Below are positions 26,408-36,359 of a stretch of DNA of 64,000 bases, one piece after another. This stretch comes from JABLTI01 sp035528035. Its GTDB lineage: Archaea; Asgardarchaeota; Heimdallarchaeia; JABLTI01. How positions within the stretch are numbered: position 1 is the stretch's first letter; every line of letters starts with the position of its first letter. Location of the stretch: the NCBI GenBank assembly GCA_035528035.1, contig DATKZI010000058.1, positions 1 through 64,000 on the forward strand, written 5' to 3'. The notes beneath the pieces were generated by a model, which was not told the origin of the DNA, made no database searches, and saw only the letters and a program-made list of their open reading frames with translations. The translations under genes and the position numbers were made by a program.

Positions 26408-27232
26408 TTGATTATCGATTCACATTTTCATACTAATGTTTACTACAATTACGAAGGTACCTTGGAAAAAGCTTTACAAATAGCTACTGAAAAGAAGATA
26501 TTACTTTTATCAAATTCAGTTGATTTAGATTCTTATTATCAAACGATAGACATTACTAAAAAATCCAAATTTATTATTCCTTGTTTTGGCATTCATCCAC
26601 AAGTAGCTCATGAATATGTAGATCGAATAAATTCCTTAGAGATACTATTCAATGAAGCAGTTGCTTTTGGCGAGATTGGATTAGATCATTATTATATAAA
26701 AGATGAATCACAATATCCTTCTCAATATACCATTCTTGAGCATTTTTTCAAAGCTGCTCTTGAATATGAGAAATTGGTTATCCTCCATTTAGATGGTGCG
26801 GAAAAACAAGGGATGAAATTAATTAAAAAATACTCATTACCCAAGGTCATAATACATGGATTTAAGGGTTCGATTGAAACTCTAAACGATTTATTAGATT
26901 TAGGTTGTTATTTTTCAGTGGGAGGAAATATGATCATGGAACAATTCAAAGATTATATTCCCCCTATAGAATGGACTAGACGTATGAAAACAATTCAAAA
27001 AATACCAAAAGAACGATTGTTATTAGAAACAGATGGTCCATGTAGAATTGAACCAAATGCAAAAGCAGACACTCCAAGAAGTATGCCTGATTATATTTTC
27101 AATATCCTCCAACGTATAGCACAATTAAGAGGCGTTACACAAAAATCGTTGCAAAAATCTTGTTTAACAAATTTTAAATCAATTATAAAAAAAGATCCTA
27201 ACTTATTTTCAAATTTCAAATCTCTTTATTAA
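26408..27232 (+). CDS. TatD-family metal-dependent hydrolase
   Basis: The protein opens with the metal-binding H-x-H (IIDSHFH, residues 2-8), has FGEIGLDHYY with E89, then ILHLDG and IIHGFKG histidines, and ends with the ETDGPCR aspartate motif. This is the TatD/amidohydrolase TIM barrel, usually a DNase or phosphoesterase. A TTG start at 26408 fits best: it places the H-x-H at the usual position and follows a GGGGAAAG site. It trails the TIGR04076 cluster by nine bases, suggesting a shared message. Confidence 0.85.
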   Translation: MIIDSHFHTNVYYNYEGTLEKALQIATEKKILLLSNSVDLDSYYQTIDITKKSKFIIPCFGIHPQVAHEYVDRINSLEILFNEAVAFGEIGLDHYYIKDESQYPSQYTILEHFFKAALEYEKLVILHLDGAEKQGMKLIKKYSLPKVIIHGFKGSIETLNDLLDLGCYFSVGGNMIMEQFKDYIPPIEWTRRMKTIQKIPKERLLLETDGPCRIEPNAKADTPRSMPDYIFNILQRIAQLRGVTQKSLQKSCLTNFKSIIKKDPNLFSNFKSLY

Positions 27233-27325
27233 ATAATCTTTTATTAGGATAGTATTATATTCCTTAAAATCCAAATATTATTAATAACGGGAAAAAAAGA
27301 GATCCTATGTGAAGGTTGGGTAGCC

Positions 27326-30136
27326 ATGAGGAAATTAGGCAAATCAAGCTTTTTTATTAGTTTAACAATATTACTTTTGGTATTAACGACTGTTAATCAA
27401 GCACAAAATTCACTTATAACAGCATTTATTTCTGAAAAATCACAAGAATCAGCTAAAATTGATTATGATGTTGAAACGCCGATTAATTTTGATATTTATA
27501 ATGAACAATCATTATCACCTTTAACTCCTAAAAGTACTTCAGGATATAATTATAGTCTTATCTCAGAATTTACAAATATACAAATAACTAATATTTATGA
27601 TCTAGCTATTCAAAATAATCTTTTATTTATTGCTTCTTATACAGGATTATTTATCTGTAACTTTACTATTCAGTCAGCTCCTATATTAAACAATCAGCCA
27701 TATACTAATTATCAAGTTAGGAAAATCTTAATTGAAAATGATTTGCTCTATTATTTAGATGGGAGTTATAATATAATTACTTTAAATATTAGTAATGTAA
27801 ACAAACCTATTTTACTTTCACAATTATATATTGGCCAAATAGAAAATTGGTTAGTTTCCAATTCTATAATAATAGTTACTACAAGTATTTCCCCATACCA
27901 AATAAAGATATATGATTATCAAGATCCAGCTAATCCTTGTTTAATTAGTTCATTAGTTGTATCTTATTCTGTTTATGATTTAGTATTGTGGGGTAGTTAC
28001 TTAATTTGCTCAACTTATACTACAGATCTATATATTATCGATATCTTAGATATCAATAATCCCTTTGTTTGTTACACAAAAACTACTAATAGAGCATATT
28101 TTAAAATGCAATTAGAAAATAATTTACTTTATTTGTTTGAAACATTTTATTTTTCAATTTATTATATCAATTCTTTTAATAATCTTTCATTAATAGATTC
28201 AATTAATGTTGGAATTAGCGACTCTTTTTTTGTTGATAATAATCTCGTATTCATTACTAATCATGATGATGATAAAAATTCACTTGACATTTATAACATA
28301 ACAAATCCTTCAAATATTGAATTACTTATAAAATATGATAATATTCTTCCCCCTACGAATTTTAACGATCCAATGCTTACAAAAGATAATCTATTTGTAA
28401 TAGGAATAGATAATTTTGGAATATTATTTTATGACTTTACTAACGTTACACAAATCGTTAAAGTCAATCATATTTTTACAGGATTAATTACTGGATTGCA
28501 TTATTTGAATAATTATCTGATTGTAGAGATATCTTCTTTAGGATTCATTGTTTTAGATTTGAGTAATTTAACAAGACTAGAAATAGTTTATTATTGTTAT
28601 ATAAACAACATGATTAAACATATGACTTTTTCAAATAATCTTGGTTATATAGCATCATCTAATAATTATGAAATCTTTGTTTTCAATTTTACAATCCCTA
28701 GTGAACCAAAATTAGTTGCTAGTTATATTGGTTCTTTATATCCGATCAAAATACTTGCTAAAGATCAATATTTAATTATACATGATAATTTTGAGATGAA
28801 TATTATTGATTTTTCCAATATTACTAATCCAATAATTGTAAGTCAATATTCTTCACCCCACCAAATTATCGATTTTGTTTTAGGTGAAGATGTCATTTAT
28901 TTAATCACATATTACAATCAATATGAATTGATTTTCATTAATGTAACAGATATAATAAATCCAGCAACTTTTAGAGATATAATAATTATAAATAATATTC
29001 CAAAAGATATGGAATATAGTAATGGTTCTCTATGTGTACTTTGTGATCCATATTATTACTCATCCCATTGTATCTATATTTATAATGTAACAGCCATTCT
29101 CGAACCGCTTTCAGTTGTAAATAAAATATCTTATTATCATAATCACGCAATTACCGATTTAGGGATAAAAGACAATTACTTATTTGTTTCTGACGATTAT
29201 GTAGGTTTAACAGTTTTTTATTTGGATAAGGAAGGGATAATAACAATTTCTGGAAAACTACTAAATTATGAAAGTGTAGCTTATAGTCAGATACAAAATA
29301 TCGATTTTATTTATTCATCAAATATAACATTCTTACTGACAGCTAACTTAATTGTTATTGTAGGTTCAGATAAAGACAATGACTTTTTAGCTGATTATCT
29401 TGAAATTAATGTTTATCATACTGATCCAAATTCAGCTGATACTGATATGGATTTGATGCTTGATTGGTATGAGATAAAATATAATCTAGATCCATTAAAT
29501 GCTACTGACGCAATGTTAGATTTAGATTTTGATAATTTACTAAATTATGAAGAAGCAGCAATAAATACTAATCCTAATTTAGCTGATACAGATCAAGATA
29601 ATCTAAGAGACGATTTAGAGATTTATTATGGAACAAATCCTTTAGATGCAGATACCGATGATGACGGATTATATGATAGTAATGAGCTTTTTACCTATTA
29701 TACTGACCCTCTAGACTCAGACTCTGACAATGACCTTTTATCGGATGGTAATGAAGTAAATATTTATCACACTAATCCTTTATCAACAGATACAGATTCT
29801 GATTTAATGGATGATCGTTATGAAGTTATCTATGATTTAAATCCTTTAATTGATGATCGTTATTTAGATTTAGATGTTGATGGTTTGACAAATTATGAGG
29901 AGTACCTCCTTGGAACTGCACCAAATAGAAGTGATACTGATTATGATGGTTATACTGATTTTGAAGAAATACAAGCGGGAACTGACCCACTCGACAGGAC
30001 AGACTATCCTGATTCTCCTTTAGTTTTAACTGAATCAGCTTATTTACCATTTATTTCAATAGTTGTTGTTGGTTTATTTGCAAGCCTGATTCTTTCTCGT
30101 AAACAATTATTAAAATCTTCCAGGAGGTTACGTTAA
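27326..30136 (+). CDS. Large propeller-repeat surface protein with calcium-binding repeats
   Basis: The protein has 936 residues: signal peptide (about 8-27), a long Asn/Ile/Tyr-rich region of LVIVD-like repeats (about 70-685), then eight or so thrombospondin-type-3-like acidic repeats (about 688-898). These contain DKDNDFLADY, DTDQDNLRDDLE, DTDDDGLYDSNE, DSDNDLLSDGNE and TDPLDRTDYP. One membrane helix (about 905-922) and a basic end (SRRLR) follow. The calcium repeats would make a stiff stalk that holds the propeller away from the membrane. The stop codon overlaps the start of the next gene, so the two are co-translated. Confidence 0.75.
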   Translation: MRKLGKSSFFISLTILLLVLTTVNQAQNSLITAFISEKSQESAKIDYDVETPINFDIYNEQSLSPLTPKSTSGYNYSLISEFTNIQITNIYDLAIQNNLLFIASYTGLFICNFTIQSAPILNNQPYTNYQVRKILIENDLLYYLDGSYNIITLNISNVNKPILLSQLYIGQIENWLVSNSIIIVTTSISPYQIKIYDYQDPANPCLISSLVVSYSVYDLVLWGSYLICSTYTTDLYIIDILDINNPFVCYTKTTNRAYFKMQLENNLLYLFETFYFSIYYINSFNNLSLIDSINVGISDSFFVDNNLVFITNHDDDKNSLDIYNITNPSNIELLIKYDNILPPTNFNDPMLTKDNLFVIGIDNFGILFYDFTNVTQIVKVNHIFTGLITGLHYLNNYLIVEISSLGFIVLDLSNLTRLEIVYYCYINNMIKHMTFSNNLGYIASSNNYEIFVFNFTIPSEPKLVASYIGSLYPIKILAKDQYLIIHDNFEMNIIDFSNITNPIIVSQYSSPHQIIDFVLGEDVIYLITYYNQYELIFINVTDIINPATFRDIIIINNIPKDMEYSNGSLCVLCDPYYYSSHCIYIYNVTAILEPLSVVNKISYYHNHAITDLGIKDNYLFVSDDYVGLTVFYLDKEGIITISGKLLNYESVAYSQIQNIDFIYSSNITFLLTANLIVIVGSDKDNDFLADYLEINVYHTDPNSADTDMDLMLDWYEIKYNLDPLNATDAMLDLDFDNLLNYEEAAINTNPNLADTDQDNLRDDLEIYYGTNPLDADTDDDGLYDSNELFTYYTDPLDSDSDNDLLSDGNEVNIYHTNPLSTDTDSDLMDDRYEVIYDLNPLIDDRYLDLDVDGLTNYEEYLLGTAPNRSDTDYDGYTDFEEIQAGTDPLDRTDYPDSPLVLTESAYLPFISIVVVGLFASLILSRKQLLKSSRRLR

Positions 30137-32433
30137 TGGTTCTTCATAGTTTTAAAAATCGTAAGCTTTCAAAGAATTATTTATATTTCTTCATTCTGAT
30201 AATTTCTTTGATAAATCAAATACCTATATCCATAAAAGGGGTTTCTGAGCAAATATTAATACCTGAATCTACAAATTCTGATATTGAATATACTCCTTAT
30301 ATTAGTGAGAATTGTACAAAACTAGGCGAAAGTGCAACAAATTTTGGCAATCCAATTGATTTTTGCATTGTAGACTATTCGAATATTAAAATAGCTTTCG
30401 TTGCTACTAATGGACCATTACTAGCAATAGATATTACAAAATCATCCAAACCTAAATTGCTTTATCATTTTGATGAGATTTGCGACATTAAATTTATTTG
30501 TGAAAATAACTATCTTCTTTTTCTTTCAAATCAAATAAGTCAAAGCTTGTTTATACTCGATATTTCTAATCCATTGAGCCCAATTATACTCTTTTCAAGC
30601 ATTTTAACTCCTTTTCCATATAGATTATTCAACATTAATGTAAATAATAGTTTGCTTTTTGCTCATGATGATTATCAATTCATGATCTTTGATATTAGCA
30701 ATCCACAAGAACCTGTATTAGAGACTATTTTTAGTCCTCTTCATAGCATCTATGGGTTAAAAATCGAAAATGATTTAGCATATCTATTTGGTATTAATAT
30801 TATTACTATAATTGACTTTTCTGATATTTCTAATCCTTTTGTAGTTGATAGTCGTCAACACAATGGAGTTTTCTTTTTCTATGTGAATTCTTTTATTGTA
30901 AATGACTATATCTATATTTCATCGTTTTATAAAATGATGATATTTGACATCTCAAATAAATCATCAATACAACTAATAAATACTCTAACTGATTCATACT
31001 GTAATTTTAGGTCGATTGCTATCAAGAATAATAATTGTTATCTTTTAGATTATAGCAATGGATTACGTGTAATTGATATAACAAATCCTCATAATCTTAC
31101 TTACATTTCAAGATTACCAGATACTGGCAGTCATCTCAAATTGCTACAAAATGATGATTATCTCTATGTTCTTGACAATCTACAAGGATTAGAGATATTT
31201 AAACTGGATAAGGAAGGTAAACCAGCTTTTATTGCTAGATTCTTTCTAGGAGGGAATTCAAATGATGTGAAAATAAAAGGTAACTTTGCCTATGTTAATA
31301 ATTACCTTAATGGTATAGAGATTTATCGTATGAGGAATTCTCAGACACCTATTTTTAAAAATCGTTTTTTAGTAGGCATCCAGTTAATAGAAATACTTAT
31401 TCAAGGGAATTATCTTTATGCTCTAACCTATAAATCTGAATTATATATTTTTGATATTTCCCATGAAATCAATCCTAGACTTATTCATAAACAGTCCATA
31501 GCCTATTTTGATGGCACCACAACTTTATCGGTGTATAGTTTTTATGTTTATAAGACATGTTTATTAGTTAATTTCCGTTATGGTGGCTTTTATAGATTAG
31601 GAATATATAATTTTACAAACTTCCAAAATAATATTACTTTTGTTAAAATGTTTGATTTTTATTCATTATCGACAGATTTTATTATTTCAAATGATGTATT
31701 ATATTATGTTGATAGTACAGATATTCAAGTTATAACGTTAACAACATATTCTATAGATACGCTGAACTATACACTCTCACTCCTAGGTTCATTAGAAATT
31801 TCAGAGAAATGTTATGATCTCTTTCTTTATAATAAGATTATTTTTTATGTTGCTTATTATGATATTTTCTTTATCAATGTTGAAGATCCAAATAATCCTT
31901 CCCTTTTTAATACCTATAATCTTCATGGAGATTTTGATGATAATTATTGTTTAAAGAAACTGATTGTTGAATCAGATATAATCTATCTTAATACAGAAAT
32001 AGGGATCGATGAATATGGATTGTATATGATCAACATAGAAGATCAGACTAATCCTTATATTGAAGGTTATTATCTATCTAATGAAACCATTAATGGTGTT
32101 ACAGTTGAAAATAACATTGTTTACTTAGCGAATGGGTTACTAAATCTAGTAATTTTAAGGTTAGATCGGTTCTTTATTCCAATGAATTATACTTCCCTTG
32201 CTATTGGTTTAGGTTCTGTAGGAATAATCGCTATACCAGTTACAACTCTTATTCTTATTAATCGTCGTAGAACGAAAAAGAAAGCAATTATTGCAGAAGA
32301 AAAAGCTCTTGAACAACCTTTAGTTCATTTAGATCCTGATGAAATAATAATTGATGTCAAGAAAGATGAATTCGATTCAAAGGAATTGTTTGAATATGCA
32401 CAAGAGATTTTCAATGATTACGATGAAGAATAA
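30136..32433 (+). CDS. LVIVD-repeat membrane protein with acidic cytosolic tail
   Basis: The start ATG shares its first base with the TAA of the preceding propeller gene. The protein (765 residues) has a signal helix (about 15-33) and LVIVD-type repeats over about 60-675, with units such as IFDISNPQEPVL and VIDITNPHNL. A membrane helix follows (about 680-702), then RRRTKKK and a 60-residue acidic tail (DPDEIIIDVKKDEFDSKEL). Unlike its neighbour it lacks calcium repeats. The long cytosolic tail suggests contact with a cytosolic partner. Confidence 0.75.
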   Translation: MVLHSFKNRKLSKNYLYFFILIISLINQIPISIKGVSEQILIPESTNSDIEYTPYISENCTKLGESATNFGNPIDFCIVDYSNIKIAFVATNGPLLAIDITKSSKPKLLYHFDEICDIKFICENNYLLFLSNQISQSLFILDISNPLSPIILFSSILTPFPYRLFNINVNNSLLFAHDDYQFMIFDISNPQEPVLETIFSPLHSIYGLKIENDLAYLFGINIITIIDFSDISNPFVVDSRQHNGVFFFYVNSFIVNDYIYISSFYKMMIFDISNKSSIQLINTLTDSYCNFRSIAIKNNNCYLLDYSNGLRVIDITNPHNLTYISRLPDTGSHLKLLQNDDYLYVLDNLQGLEIFKLDKEGKPAFIARFFLGGNSNDVKIKGNFAYVNNYLNGIEIYRMRNSQTPIFKNRFLVGIQLIEILIQGNYLYALTYKSELYIFDISHEINPRLIHKQSIAYFDGTTTLSVYSFYVYKTCLLVNFRYGGFYRLGIYNFTNFQNNITFVKMFDFYSLSTDFIISNDVLYYVDSTDIQVITLTTYSIDTLNYTLSLLGSLEISEKCYDLFLYNKIIFYVAYYDIFFINVEDPNNPSLFNTYNLHGDFDDNYCLKKLIVESDIIYLNTEIGIDEYGLYMINIEDQTNPYIEGYYLSNETINGVTVENNIVYLANGLLNLVILRLDRFFIPMNYTSLAIGLGSVGIIAIPVTTLILINRRRTKKKAIIAEEKALEQPLVHLDPDEIIIDVKKDEFDSKELFEYAQEIFNDYDEE

Positions 32434-32495
32434 ATAGTATTATATTTAATCCTATTATCAATGTATTTTAATAAAACTCTTGGTGCGATACTAAT

Positions 32496-33539
32496 TTGAA
32501 AAATCAAAGAACCTTAAGGATTGAATGGCTTGCTCTCCTTACTGCTCTTTGTTGGGGCTCAGGGTCTTTTTTTGGGAAAAGAGCTATGAAAATTGGCTAC
32601 CTTTCTCCTTTGGTTGGCATACTTTTACGGACCACTTTATCACTTATTCTATTTCTTTTTCTTCTCCTTATTTTCGGTAAAAAATTAGGTGCAAACTTAC
32701 GAAAAGAAGTTTCAAATGCTTGGAGAACATCTAAATGGGGATTATTCCAAATAATTATTTTTGAAGGTATTCTAGCTGGGGGGATTGGTATGTTCCTTTA
32801 CTATCTAGCAATTTCCGGAGGAGAACTTTCTCTTGTGATGCCTCTTGCGTTTCTTTCACCTTTTTGGGGTACTCTACTTGCTTTACTTTTCAAAGATGAA
32901 CGTCCAACCTATCAAAGAATTTCAGGACTTCTACTAACATTCATTGGTATTTTAATTATCTCGAGTAGAGTTCTCTCTTTCCAAGAAATTTTCACTTGGC
33001 GTATTGAATATGTTGCCCTTTTAACAGGCATTTGTTGGGGGATAGGGTCATTTTTTGGCAAACGAGGGATGAAAAAGGCATCTATTACTCCCTTTGTCGG
33101 AATAACGTTGCGAACAGCAACATCATCAATCATTTTACTTGTAACAATATTTTCATTTGGACCAAGTCTTTTGGATTCTCATCTATTAACCGAATTACAT
33201 TGGATTCTTACAAATAAATTAGAGCAATTCTTTCTCATTTTATTATTTGAGGGTATTCTTGCGGGTTTTCTTGGCATGCTCCTTTATTATATTGCTATTA
33301 AAAAAGGTGAGCTTTCTCTTGTTATGCCTTTGGCTTTCACATCACCTTTTTGGGGGACTTTCCTTTCACTTGTTTGGGGAATTGAAATCTTTACCATACA
33401 ACGATTAGTTGGAATGTTCTTCATTCTTACAGGTATAATTTTTACTACTGCACCTGCACTAACACAATTGGTAAGAATGGAAAATTCATTCAAACTTGTA
33501 ACTCCAATTCTGCGAAAAAACAGCACCAAAAAAGAATAA
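32496..33539 (+). CDS. EamA/DMT-superfamily transporter
   Basis: The 347-residue protein has ten membrane helices in two EamA repeats. The repeats begin ALLTALCWGSGSFFGKRAMK and ALLTGICWGIGSFFGKRGMK, and each ends with a helix carrying GELSLVMPLAF-SPFWGT. DMT proteins export metabolites or amino acids; the substrate is unknown. The start is a TTG at 32496. The close match of the two halves shows an internal duplication typical of the family. Confidence 0.85.
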   Translation: MKNQRTLRIEWLALLTALCWGSGSFFGKRAMKIGYLSPLVGILLRTTLSLILFLFLLLIFGKKLGANLRKEVSNAWRTSKWGLFQIIIFEGILAGGIGMFLYYLAISGGELSLVMPLAFLSPFWGTLLALLFKDERPTYQRISGLLLTFIGILIISSRVLSFQEIFTWRIEYVALLTGICWGIGSFFGKRGMKKASITPFVGITLRTATSSIILLVTIFSFGPSLLDSHLLTELHWILTNKLEQFFLILLFEGILAGFLGMLLYYIAIKKGELSLVMPLAFTSPFWGTFLSLVWGIEIFTIQRLVGMFFILTGIIFTTAPALTQLVRMENSFKLVTPILRKNSTKKE

Positions 33540-33610
33540 TTTATTTTAAGGATTTTCTTAGGGATTTTATCAATCACCCAGAAATCATCAAGTTTTAACT
33601 AAGCTTCATC

Positions 33611-34135
33611 TTATAAATGACGAATGAAATTAGTGAATGCTTCAAACAATCCTTGATCTGTTTTTGCTGATGTTTCATAACAAGACCAGAGTATTTTTGC
33701 CTGAATATCCAAGAGACCAAATCGGTAGACAAATTCCGCTCGAGTCATTCTTCTTGAAATATCAACTTTATTCAGAAGAACTAAAACAGGAATATTATCA
33801 TCAATTTACGTATTAATTATTTCGCGATAGATATTCTTAGTTTTTTCAAAACGTTCGTAATCTGTATTATCAATAATATAGACTAAAGCATTCGATCTCT
33901 CATTGATATATGACCAAAGCAGCTGGAAGCTATCTTAACCACCAAGGTCATGTATCACTAAATCGAGTTTTGGTAAATTGTTCGTATCAAGATTTATTCC
34001 TATAGTTGGGATTGTTGTTTTAGATTCTCCGTAAATCAGATAATTAAGAACTGAGTTTTTTCCAGCTTTTTCCAACCCACAAATAGTAATATTTGCTTGT
34101 TTCTTCTTTTTGAATAATCTTTGTAGTAATGACAT
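33611..34135 (-). pseudogene. Arf/Sar1-like small GTPase disrupted by two TAA codons
   Basis: The frame begins at the ATG at 34135 after AAAGGTG and would give 174 residues. It has a P-loop GLEKAGKNS, switch I TIPTIG, switch II HDLGG, then a TAA at 33935-33937 where Arf-like proteins have the catalytic Gln. Reading on in the same frame gives DSFQLLWSYINERSNALVYI, a second TAA at 33806-33808, then VLVLLNKVD, ETSAK and a normal end at 33611-33613. All G motifs and the length are kept, so the decay is recent. The P-loop has Asn instead of Thr/Ser at the magnesium-binding position. Both stops are one transition away from CAA. I read it as a pseudogene; recoding is possible but weakly supported. 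Confidence 0.75.
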
Positions 34136-34590
34136 CGTTTTCACCTTTACATTGAATCTTCTAATTGCATATGTTCAGCTGTTTAATCAAACTCAAATAG
34201 TCTATTAATAGTCAGCTATCTCATTTTACCTTTAGATCATCTTTATGGTTAGCTATTAATGCTCTCCTACTAAGAATAAGACCTAGAATATTTTTAATCA
34301 TTCATAAATAAAAGCTTTCTAGAAGTTCTCTCAGTATAAATAGTAAAAACATCAAGTAATTGATATATGATTTAAATAAAATTCAAGGAATTATTATTAA
34401 CAATTTTTTTGTTTAAATAATCAATTTACGATTAATTTAGTTCTTTTTTTTTAGAATATCATATCACATAGATTAGAGAAAATATAATATACTCATTAAA
34501 TTAAATAATCATTCCATCCTCAAGAAGGAATGATTTATCTCTCAGCTCTAGGGATAAATTTTCGGAGTTATTTACAAAGGAAGTCATAAA
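34136..34590. other. Intergenic region of about 450 bases, with one hairpin near its end
   Basis: The gap between the GTPase remnant and the TauE-type gene is very A+T rich. I find no gene or RNA in it. AATCATTCC (34507-34515) and GGAATGATT (34527-34535) form a perfect nine-pair hairpin upstream of the exporter, perhaps a regulatory leader element. An AAAGGAAG ribosome-binding site ends the region. Confidence 0.5.
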
Positions 34591-35565
34591 ATGGATTTAC
34601 TTATGGAATTCAGTTGGATATTAATATTAGTAGGTTTTTTAGCTCTGATATGTGAATTTATGGACTCATCATTAGGTATGGGATACGGCACAACATTAAC
34701 TCCAATATTACTTTTTATGGGGTTTGAAGCATCCCAAATTGTTCCCGCTGTTTTAGTATCAGAATTTTTCACAGGGTTTATCTCTGCAGGTTTTCATGCT
34801 TTATTCAAGAATATGTCTCTCGGGCGCACTAAAGCAATAGCAAAAGACATACCATTGACTCAAAGTAGAGTGAGCACTGAACCAAATGTAGAACTAGTTG
34901 CTAGTACAGGAAGTGGAGTATTTATACCTGTAAAAGAAACTTTTATGGATAAACTAAAATCATTTACTATTGATAGTAAAGTTGTTTTTGTTTTGACATT
35001 GTTTGGTATATTAGGAACAATAATATCCTCATCCATTTCCGTAGTGTTTGGATTCAATAGCATTTTTAAATTCGGTGTTAAGGTCTACATTGGTGTAATG
35101 GTTTTCTTTATGGGTGTTTTGATTCTCGCATTTCGCAAGAAAAACATGAAATTTTCATTTAAACGTGTTACTGCTATAGGAGCTCTTGCAGGATTCAATA
35201 AAGGTATTTCTGGTGGCGGTTATGGTCCACTAACTGTTTCAGGTCAAATCTTATCTGGTCGTGAAGGGAGAAATGCTATTGCTTCTACTTCGCTTTCAGA
35301 GGGGATTATCTGTTTTGTTGGTGTTCTAACGTATATAATAACCAATCTTGTAACCACTCACATAAATGGTGAACCATTAGATATTGGAAGTTTTGGCTTA
35401 GCTCCCTATCTAATTATCGGAGGAATACTTTCTACACCACTAGCTGCTTTCACAACAAAAGCAGTTAATAATAGGTGGCTAAAAATGTCGGTAGGTGTAA
35501 TGACTGTAATCATGGGCTTATTTAGTCTGCTATATACTATACTAACCTTTACAGGAATTTGGTAA
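34591..35565 (+). CDS. TauE/SafE-family sulfite/anion exporter
   Basis: The 324-residue protein has about eight membrane helices. It shows the family motif G-M-G-Y-G-x-x-x-(T/S)-P near the first loop (SLGMGYGTTLTPILL) and a second copy after the middle (GISGGGYGPLTVSGQIL). A 60-residue hydrophilic insert lies between helices 3 and 4. TauE proteins export sulfite, sulfoacetate or related anions. The ATG start has AAAGGAAG upstream and the hairpin at 34507-34535 lies in its leader. The gene is monocistronic as far as visible. Confidence 0.8.
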   Translation: MDLLMEFSWILILVGFLALICEFMDSSLGMGYGTTLTPILLFMGFEASQIVPAVLVSEFFTGFISAGFHALFKNMSLGRTKAIAKDIPLTQSRVSTEPNVELVASTGSGVFIPVKETFMDKLKSFTIDSKVVFVLTLFGILGTIISSSISVVFGFNSIFKFGVKVYIGVMVFFMGVLILAFRKKNMKFSFKRVTAIGALAGFNKGISGGGYGPLTVSGQILSGREGRNAIASTSLSEGIICFVGVLTYIITNLVTTHINGEPLDIGSFGLAPYLIIGGILSTPLAAFTTKAVNNRWLKMSVGVMTVIMGLFSLLYTILTFTGIW

Positions 35566-35630
35566 TAGTAACATTTAGATGTTAATTAACGCAAGTATTT
35601 AATGCGATAGAAGAATAAAATTAAAAACGG

Positions 35631-35723
35631 AAGGTTTTGTTTAGCACACAAAACTTGAAGTGATCCAAAACCAGAAATAAAAACGACAGAAAAAATCAAA
35701 AAGTCGTATAAGACTGGTTTTGG
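35631..35723 (+). promoter_or_regulatory. Two consecutive hairpins in the leader of the por operon
   Basis: GTTTTGT/ACAAAAC (35634-35640, 35648-35654) forms the first hairpin. The second is CCAAAACCAG/CTGGTTTTGG (35665-35674, 35714-35723) with an inner ACGAC/GTCGT pair (35683-35687, 35703-35707). They lie 70-160 bases before the first por gene and may be a terminator of the upstream gene plus a regulatory leader. Confidence 0.45.
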
Positions 35724-35789
35724 TACTTTATTTATTTGTATTTAACAAGCTTAATACTAATTGAAAATCACTCTGAGTGTGAATAAAAA

Positions 35790-36359
35790 TTGGTTGGAGA
35801 AAATATAACTGATATCCGATTCCACGGTCGTGGTGGACAAGGAGTAGTAACTGCTTCACGAATAGCTGCAGAAGCTGCACTTGTCGAAGATAAATATGTC
35901 CATGCGTTTCCAGCTTTTGGTCCGGAAAGAGCTGGTGCTCCAATTGAAGGTTATACTCGAATTTCCCCTAAAGAATTTACTTTGAAGACAGAGATTCACA
36001 ATCCTGACATAATAGTAATTCTTGATCCTACCCTAATAGGCACAGTCGATTTAGGGAAAGGATTGAAAGAAGGAGGAACAGTAATAGCAAACTTTCCTGG
36101 TACGATGGACGAGCTAAAGAGCAAGATTGGTATCAAACAAAAAGCAAAATACTACAAAGTAGATGCTACCAAGATTGCTAATGAAGAATTAGGTAGACCG
36201 ATTACAAATACAGTAATGCTTGGCGCATTGGTAAAAGTATCAAAAATAGTTGACCTTGCTAATGTATGTGAAGCAACAGCGGAAAGATTTCCAGGTGCAG
36301 TCGGTGAGAAAAACGTAAAAGCAATAAAAAGAGCCTATGAAGAGGTTGAGTCAGAATGA
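35790..36359 (+). CDS. porG: 2-oxoacid:ferredoxin oxidoreductase gamma subunit (pyruvate type)
   Basis: The 189-residue protein opens with the conserved IRFHGRGGQGVVTASRI motif and has AFPAFGPERAGAP further on, both standard in POR gamma subunits. With delta, alpha and beta it forms the archaeal four-subunit enzyme that oxidises pyruvate or another 2-oxoacid to acyl-CoA and CO2 with ferredoxin as acceptor. It begins with a TTG at 35790. Its stop overlaps the delta subunit start by four bases. Confidence 0.9.
   Translation: MVGENITDIRFHGRGGQGVVTASRIAAEAALVEDKYVHAFPAFGPERAGAPIEGYTRISPKEFTLKTEIHNPDIIVILDPTLIGTVDLGKGLKEGGTVIANFPGTMDELKSKIGIKQKAKYYKVDATKIANEELGRPITNTVMLGALVKVSKIVDLANVCEATAERFPGAVGEKNVKAIKRAYEEVESE

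Noticed and set aside
33611..34135. Genome-wide reassignment of TAA to glutamine.
   Set aside because: Many intact genes in the window end in TAA at the proper family length, so TAA works as a stop.
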